From Pyrus communis (lineage: Eukaryota; Streptophyta; Magnoliopsida; Rosales; Rosaceae): 64,000 nucleotides of DNA. Positions 56,993-64,000 of the stretch are shown in pieces; position 1 is the stretch's first letter; each line of letters opens with the position of its first letter. The notes beneath the pieces were generated by a model. That model had not been told where the DNA came from. It saw only the letters and a program-made list of their open reading frames with translations, and did not search any database. A program made the position numbers and the translations under genes. The stretch lies in NCBI RefSeq assembly GCF_963583255.1, contig NC_084806.1, positions 12,240,817 through 12,304,816 of the forward strand, written 5' to 3'.

Positions 56993-58817
56993 CAACGGCG
57001 GAGGCAGTAACAAGGTTAGGGTGAGCTCTAGCATAGAGAGAGTTTTAGCTGTTTAAGGTTAAAAATACTGATAATTTAAACTATTATATTATTTTTAATT
57101 GTTATAGCCCATCCAATAAATAAAAATTCTAAAAAATATGATTACTTTTAGAAAAAGTAAAAGTTAATAAATATTAAATAAATTATTTACTTTAATGAAT
57201 ATCAAAATTTATTATTATTATATTTCAAATCGTACACACATTGACACACAGGTCCCAATAAGTCTTTTTATTTGATTAGTTTATAGGGAGTAGTCTATAG
57301 TGATTAGTTTAGGTTCCTTAGAGCAACTCCACCATTGCAAAGGCCCCCCCGGGCTATTCACTATTTAATCCACCTAGTGAACAGTAATTCCCCATAGTGA
57401 ACAGTAATTCCCCATAATGAACAGTAATTGCCTTTTACATCTCCACCCCTACACTGAATAGCCCTGGCAATAGATAATAAATATTAGTATTTTATTTATT
57501 TATAATTAATATTATATTATTTACTTTGTATAAATTAATATTATATTATTAATTTATCTTTTCCTACAAATCCTCCGGCATCCCCTTCGAGCTTTGCGAC
57601 TTAATCGCTGATTTCACCTTAACCCAAAACCTCTCAGCCCACCCCCACTCCTCCAGCAGAAACCCCACCCATCGTCCCTCCGGTGTCCCCTCCCACACCG
57701 ACTTCTCCCGCGAAGAGCATGTCCCGGATGGTATCTCCCCGGTTCAATCTCCAGGCACCCTTACATCAACCATTGCCTCTCGGAGGCAAGACTCTAGAAA
57801 GCGCTCCTAAGAAAAATCCAGTCGGGGCTTCGCTAGTTATAGAGGGTCCTAAGATTGCAGCGACCCCATCGTTACTGGTGGGCATTCCTTCGAGTTCGGC
57901 AAAATCGGTAGGATCCTCAGGAATGTCAAAGAAGAAATGCAGAGGAGATGATGGCTGACGTCGCCTAAACGTCAGCCTTACGTCAAGTGGCCTTCGGGCT
58001 GGCAACTCCTGCCGAGTCTTTCCCTCGGGCCCGCTCGGGCTCCATCGCCAGCACACGTTGGACGTCCCCACTCGGGCTCTCTGACCCTGTTTGAGAACTA
58101 GTCTATCGGGCAATAGCCCACGGTGGAACTGTTCATAGGAGTAGTCATCCGATTTTAAAAAGTAGATTTAATATTTTATTATTTTAGGTCTCCTAGGAGT
58201 AGTTTTTTTCTTTTCTTTTTTGACTTTTGGGGTACAACAGTGACCCTTTTTCACTTTTTAGAAAGCCTTCGTCTTGTCTCATCTGCAGTTCACCCAAACC
58301 AAGCATACAAGTGAGAAAGTTTATTGATTTTTCTCATCAATAGGTAAGTTTTTTACCACTTTATTCTTATGTCTTGATGATTTTATTTGTTTATTGCTTT
58401 AATTTTAAGAGTTCGTACAATGGTGCTTTAAAACAAGGTTTCGCAACAAGATGGGGAATTAATTTCTAGCAGATTCAATGGTTGTGTACATTGAAAAAAG
58501 CTTGCTGAAAAAATTGATTAAGAAGAAATAACAAAGGATTAACTTGAATAGGTACTTTTTCATTTATTTGTTAAGTTGTTATGACAAGATTGATGATGTA
58601 TGTTTCTTTCTACTATAAGTTGCAACTTCAAATATTTTCTTTGTTAAATCTAGTTGAAACTTGCTTTATTTAAAGTTAAATTTCTTACTTTAAATTATTA
58701 CTTTCAGGCTTGTTATTGTGTAACTTTATGTAAGTAACAAAAAAATTTAACCATTTGATCTCCTAATAATAATTCTAGTTTAGTCCACCCACCAAATAAT
58801 TCATGGCTCCGCTATTG
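56993..58817 (+). mobile_element. hAT element with transposase remnant, entered by a PIF-type element
   Basis: The perfect 8 bp duplication CTCACCAT stands at 56985-56992 and 58818-58825. The ends CAACGGCGGAGGC and CAATAGCGGAGCC (read inward) are inverted. It is a close relative, in inverse orientation, of the copy in amine oxidase intron 1 (23760-24751). Positions about 58410-58540 encode FVQWCFKTRFRNKMG, a stop, then [13 protein letters not shown], the C-terminal end of a TTF/MYM-type hAT transposase. Without the nested insertion it is about 1.0 kb. Confidence 0.9.
57321..58134. mobile_element. PIF/Harbinger-type element nested in the hAT element, carrying GC-rich sequence
   Basis: The ends GAGCAACTCCACCATTGC and GAACAGTTCCACCGTGGGC (read inward) are inverted. 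It is flanked by TTA at the left and ATA at the right, one change from a TWA duplication. The uninterrupted hAT copy (near 24400) shows the empty site. It is 814 bp. The interior 57560-58080 is GC-rich and Pro/Ser-coding, unlike the AT-rich surroundings, with a 91-codon plus-strand frame (57683-57958) and a minus-strand frame over 57766-58113. I do not recognise either product. It may be a captured host sequence. Confidence 0.75.
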
Positions 58818-58849
58818 CTCACCATATGCTAAAGGTTAAATATAAGAGC

Positions 58850-61800
58850 TAGGCCTGGCAATTCTTGACATAACCCGATAACCCGACACTACACGACACG
58901 AAATTAACAGGTGTTCGGGTCGACACAATAACAAATCGAGTCATTATCGGGTAACCCGATAAGCACCTGTTAAGATAATGGGTTGATTCGGTTATACATG
59001 TGGGTAACATGATACACGATAAGCAAAATATTAATTTTATAATTTTATAACCCTAAAAAATATTATAATAATTATATATATTAATTTAACAATTTTATAC
59101 CCCTAAAAACTATAATAATTATATGTATAATTAAATATTAAAAATTGGTGACCACTAGATCGACTTAAATATACATACCATTCAATTTCTTAAGTGTTAT
59201 ACGTACAAAATAAATAAATTTAAATGTACTTAATAAATATATATATACACACACACACACACCATTGAACTTGATGGGATACAAATTCTACGAAACGAAT
59301 TTGAACGATCCAACCGTCAAACTTGTTTGTATATGCATCGAGATCGCATCAGCAAAAAATTGCAAAAAACAAACATTCAGAGATCAAGTAACGAGACAAA
59401 ACTTTTCGACGGTTATCAACGAAAAATCACGATTTAATGGTTGTTTTAACTCTGATTTTGATGATTTTTTACAGCTCACTCTTTGACCCTATATGAATAT
59501 AATGAATGAACTCGATCTTCAATTTAAAATACTTACACTAGTGGATACCACAAAATCTTATGTTATACTTAATGAAAGTGTAAACAAGCTCTTAAGTGTT
59601 AGTGAATCTATTGTTTTTATGGGATACGCATTCTACGAAACTAGTTTCTACGATCCAACCGTCAAACACATTTGTATATACTTCGAGATCGCATATGCCA
59701 AAAATTGCAAAAAATAAACATTCAGAGATCAAGTAACGGGAGAAAACTTTTCGACGGTTATCAATGAAAAATCACGATTTAACGGTTATTTTAACTTCGA
59801 TTTTGATGATTTTTAATAGCTACATTCCTTGACCCTATACGAATACATTGAATTAACTCAATCTTCAATTTAAAATATTTACACTAGTGGATACCACAAA
59901 ATCTTATGTTATACTTAATGAAAGTATGAATAAACTCTTAAGTGTTGGTGAATCTATTGTTTTAATGGGATATGCATTTTACAAAACTAGTTTCAACCAT
60001 CCAACCATCAAACATGTTTATATATACTTCGAGATCGCATACGCCAAAAATTGCAAAAAACAAACATTCAGAGATCAAGTAAAGAGACAAAACTTTTTTA
60101 CAGTTATCAACGAAAAATCAGGATTTAACGGTTATTTTAACTCCAATTTTGATGATTTTTTACAGCTACACTACTTGACCCTATGTGAATACAATGAATG
60201 AGCTCGATCTTCAATTTAAAATATTTACCCTAGTGGATAGCACAAAATCTTAATGTATACTTAATAAAAGTATAAACAAACTCTTAAGTGTTAGTGAATC
60301 TATCGTTTGATGGGACACGCATTCTACGAAAACAATTTTTGGTGTATATACTTCGAAATCGCATACGCCAAAAATTGCAAAAAACAAACATTCAGAGATC
60401 AAGTAACGGGAGAAAAGTTTTCGACGATTATCGTTGAAAAATCATGATTTAATGGTTATTTTAACTCCGATTTTGATGATTTTTTACAGCCACACTCCTT
60501 GACCCTATGTGAATACAATGAATTAACTCGATCTTCAATTTAAAATATTTACACTAGTAGATACTACAAAATCTTATGTTACTTAATGAAAGTATGAATA
60601 AACTCTTAAGTGTTAGTGAATCTATCGTTTTGATGGGATACGCATTCTATGAAATTAATTTCAAGGATCCAACCTTCAAACTTGTTTGTATATGCTTCGA
60701 GATCACATACGCTAAAAATCGCAAAAAACAAACATTCAGAGATCAAGTAAATGGACAAAACTTATGAAAAATCACGATTTAACGGTTATTTTAACTCCTA
60801 TTTTGATGATTTTTTACAGCTACACTCCTTAACCCTATATGAATACAACGCATGAACTCAATCTTCAATTTAAAGTATTTACACTCTTATGTTATACTTA
60901 ATGAAAATATGAATAAACTCTTAAATGTTAGAGAATCTATTGTTTTGATGAGATACACGTTCTACGAAACTAGTTTCAATGGTCCAACCGTCAAACATGT
61001 TTGTATATATTTCGAAATCGCATACACCAAAAATTGCAAAAAACAAACATTCAGAGATCAAGTAATGGGACAAAACATTTCAACGGTTATCAACGAAAAA
61101 TCACGATTTAACGGTTATTTTAACTTTGATTTTGATGATTTTTTACAGTTACACTCCTTAACCCTATATGAATACAATGAATGAATTCGATTTTCAATTT
61201 AAAATATTTACCGTAGTGGATATCACAAAATCTTATGCTATACTTAATGAAAGTATAAATAAACTTTAAATGTTAGTGAATCTATCGTTTGATGGGATAC
61301 GTATTCTACAAAAATAATTTCAACGATCAAACCATCAAACTTGTTTGTATATGCTTCAAGATCACATACGCCAAAAATCACAAAAAACAAACATTCAGAG
61401 ATCAAGCAACGGGACAAAACTTTTCAACGGTTATCAACGAAAAATCACAATTTAACGGTTATTTTAACTCTGATTTTGATGATTTTTTACAGCTACACTC
61501 CTTGACCCTATATGAATACTATGAATGAATTCGATCTTCAATTTAAAATATTTACACTAGTGGATACCATAAAATCTTATGTCATGATGATTGATGAAAA
61601 TTAAGAATTTTGTAAAAGGAATAACATGCAAGCTTTGAATTCCATTGACGAAGTTTAAACTTTTAAGAAAGACTTCACAACTTTGAAAACAAAAACTCTT
61701 TCATTTTGCATATCCTTGCATGTTTAATATTTTGTAATAGACTAGTAGTGCATGAATGTGTTTTAATATTTTCAAGTGTAGATGTAATATTTTAACAACA

Positions 61801-61995
61801 AATGTGTTTTAATATTTTAAAGTAATATTTATGTGGCAATATGTGGTATGTACAAATTTAAGGGAAAAAAATACATTTTTCTTAACAGGTTGGGTCACTT
61901 TATCTGCAAGTGTGACATGATATGACCCATTAAGATAACAGATATTACACAAAAATAACACAAACATAATAAACACAACCTGTTTTCTAGGTCTA
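58850..61995. mobile_element. hAT-like element containing a 345 bp tandem array
   Basis: The ends TAGGCCTGGCAA and TAGACCTAGAAA (read inward) are inverted. The 8 bp flanks ATAAGAGC (58842-58849) and ATAAGATC (61996-62003) differ by one base. Inside the left end are CGGGT/ACCCGA and GACACGA repeats (58870-59030), and GGGTCA/TGACCC motifs near the right end (61880-61940). These are typical subterminal repeats of this family. The middle is almost entirely a tandem array. There is no transposase. Confidence 0.85.
59265..61570 (+). repeat. Seven-copy tandem repeat, unit about 345 bp
   Basis: The landmark TTCTACGAAA (or a variant) recurs at about 59288, 59632, 59979, 60325, 60645, 60960 and 61305. 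Spacing is 345, 347, 346, 320, 315 and 345 bp. Each unit carries AAACATTCAGAGATCAAG, AAATCACGATTTAACGG and TTTTGATGATTTTTTACAGC. Several units keep an open frame of about 60-110 codons in the same phase. One unit is shortened at about 60770 and another at about 60340. Confidence 0.92.
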
Positions 61996-62003
61996 ATAAG
62001 ATC

Positions 62004-62791
62004 TATGCATGAGGAGTAGAGTTGAGTAGGGCTCGTACCTATACTGTGACATATCGACAGGCTCCATCCCTTCAAGGTCCTACTGTACTAGGTCGATACT
62101 GACATGTCGATTGGTTCCATCCCATCAATGTGGACAATGAGCTTTTGATTCTGTGGCGTTTAACTCCTCTTGCAGCTTTACCTTTCGGTTAATTTGTCTC
62201 CACTTAGATGTGTTTTTGGAGGAATTACGGAAAGCAAAATTTTCTTATATGGACAAATTCCCTAAAACCGGCCAACACTTCATGAAGGTAATCACACACT
62301 CACACCTAATGAGGGATAAAATTGTCTTGCCCCTATTGTATTACGGGAGAGGATAAGAAATAGATTGTCAGTATAATCCAGCAATATGTGGATATGTTCA
62401 CATGCATTTGAAGTGAACTATGAGCATATATTTACGATCTATGTTCCGTATTTTTCGGTAAAAATTGAAACTAGTTGTAAGGTCTACTTTATGTTGAATT
62501 TTAGCAATCCTAATTGTTTATTTTGTTACTTTCGATTCATAAATCATCCTTACAAAAATTCTATTTAATCCAAAATCCTTTGTCTATTTAATTATCATGT
62601 TGAAATTTTATTGTTTTTTAGATAATTAAGTGTTCGTCAATTTCTTTAAACTTAATTATATGCTTTAAATATTTCCCGATTTGGCTAAAATTTTATAAGG
62701 ATGATGTATAAGGTGCAACTTGAAAAATAGATAGTTCAGATAGTTAAAGTTCGGTGTGGTGTAAGTCTAACAACTAATCTCTATTTTTATT

Positions 62792-62824
<33 letters not shown>

Positions 62825-63285
62825 CCGGAATCCCTTCCTTTAAAGACATCCTAGAAATAGATATATCCTCTATTCGATCTCTGGTGTTACATTGCCCCAA
62901 TATATATCATGTTAGTACTGTCCATTAGTGTCTACAGGAAAACAAAGTCTACCTAATTAACGCCACAACCCTAAAATAAATGATCAAAACCTTATTTTCT
63001 CAAATTAGAATTGGGACGTTAAAAATTTATTGAAATATACTTTAAATCATATGATGTGGTTGATGAGGTGTGAACTCCAAGTTAATTATTTTTCACAAAA
63101 TCATATATATTCATAATACTTTTCTGAGAGACATGACAAAAATAGAGCATAATTATCAAATAGTTTTATTCACAATATGATCTATATAATACCACACTCA
63201 AAAGTTTCCAAAACTCTACTAAAAAAAAAAGTTTCCAAAACCCACGAACAGCCTCACAAGTCACACCTTAAGGCTTACGTGCTAA
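62004..63285. other. Unassigned DNA, no firm gene
   Basis: An imperfect direct repeat (GACATATCGACAGGCTCC at 62048 and GACATGTCGATTGGTTCC at 62100) opens the stretch. The segment 62175-62286 has acceptor-like TTGCAG before it and AAG/GTAATC after it. It encodes DVFLEELRKAKFSYMDKFPK, so it could be a stray exon, but I do not recognise it. A long A run is at 62795-62821. The rest is AT-rich. Confidence 0.35.
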
Positions 63286-63287
63286 TT

Positions 63288-64000
63288 ACATTAAGGTCTA
63301 GTTTGGTATTTTATTTACCAAAAACTGAATTACTTTAAAGTTAATCAGTAAAAGTATTGGGTAAAAATAAAATATTTTGTTTATTTTAAAAGCAATGAGC
63401 TTCAACATCAACTTTTCAAAGCAGTTTGTAGGTCGTTTTTTAAACTTGCTTTAATCAAAAGCATAGTTGAGCCTTTAATGAATATTTTTAATTCATGTAA
63501 TACGCTCATAAATTAAAAAAAATAACATTATTTATCATTTAAGACACATTTTATACTTGGAGAATAAAGTGACCACCGCCACCTACCAATATTACACCAT
63601 CATTGTTGCCACCACTACCACACCACAGTCCTGCACTGCCACCACCACTACAACCACCGCCATAACCATATCCGCTACCACTACCACTACAACCACAATT
63701 GCCACTACCATCGTTGTCACACCACCGCCGCTATAAACACAACCGCCACCATTGGCACCACACCCCTTTAATGGCATCGCCACCACCACCACCACCGTCA
63801 CAACCATTGCCCTTACTACTGTTATTGTCGTCATCGCCCACTCTATTATGTCTATTTTTGTTATTATATACAATTATATCACTTTTGCATTAAATTTTAC
63901 CACAATTTATCAAACACTCAACTACTTTATTTTGCAGCTGATTATTCTTAAGATATAGCAGGGGTAGTTTTTTTTTTAAAAAAAAAAAAAACACAGTAAT
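63288..64000. repeat. MITE-like left end followed by a CCA/ACC-rich microsatellite
   Basis: AAGGTCTAGTTTGGTATTTT at 63291 looks like the end of a short hAT-type element; its other end may lie beyond the window. Positions 63570-63835 are built of CCA, ACC and CGCC triplets with ATTG interruptions. The open frames there are low-complexity Thr/Pro or Val products and are not counted as genes. Confidence 0.5.

Noticed and set aside
59265..61570. CRISPR-like or prokaryotic repeat array
   Set aside because: Units are about 345 bp with no unique spacers, inside a hAT-type transposon of a plant genome.
63592..63873. Val-rich minus-strand frame and Thr/Pro plus-strand frames
   Set aside because: Translations of a CCA/ACC microsatellite; low complexity, no gene features.

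Overview
The window is nuclear DNA of a flowering plant. Evidence: genes with GT-AG introns, a plant-type copper amine oxidase, and a dense nest of plant transposons (Athila-like Ty3/gypsy, copia, Cassandra, TRIM, LINE, hAT, PIF/Harbinger, Mutator-like MITEs). The look of several repeats (the hAT-like ends, the TRIM, the antisense ORF inside the Athila element) reminds me of Rosaceae, perhaps the apple tribe; that is inference from memory, not a search.

Layout. 113-4085: block with imperfect inverted, transposon-like ends carrying several exons of a DNA polymerase alpha subunit B gene as a pseudogene. 6276-10685: PIF/Harbinger element with TAA target duplication, a SANT/Myb-like gene and a DDE transposase gene, both broken. 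10690-14034: exosome gene RRP41 with its intron structure kept but exon 4 damaged. 14.3-17.7 kb: MITEs, a relic of a copper amine oxidase and a reverse-oriented TRIM. 18.1-20.7 kb: gypsy LTR and LINE fragments. 21389-27998: the one gene that looks fully intact, a five-exon copper amine oxidase with all catalytic and copper-binding residues; its 3.8 kb first intron holds a hAT element and MITEs.

28.5-56.2 kb is a nested retrotransposon cluster in a repeat with GCGCAAAG-type motifs. A truncated gypsy element (A, minus strand) comes first. A 3 kb gypsy solo LTR (B, target duplication CAAAG) was invaded by a copia solo LTR (duplication TCCTT), which was invaded by a very young 13.6 kb Athila-like element (two nearly identical LTRs, one long gag-pol frame with a single stop). 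LTR B also carries a Cassandra LTR with 5S rRNA-like sequence (duplication ATACA). A third gypsy solo LTR (C, duplication TATTT) lies 12 bp after the CAAAG duplication that closes B.

56.4-62.0 kb: an LTR fragment was entered by a hAT element (duplication CTCACCAT), itself entered by a PIF-type element, and by a second hAT element holding seven copies of a roughly 345 bp tandem repeat. The window ends in unassigned AT-rich DNA and a CCA-rich microsatellite. There is one likely functional host gene; most of the rest is transposon history readable from target-site duplications. The least explained parts are the 234-codon antisense ORF in the young Athila-like element, the open tandem repeat in the hAT element, and the G-box repeat array in the Harbinger transposase promoter.
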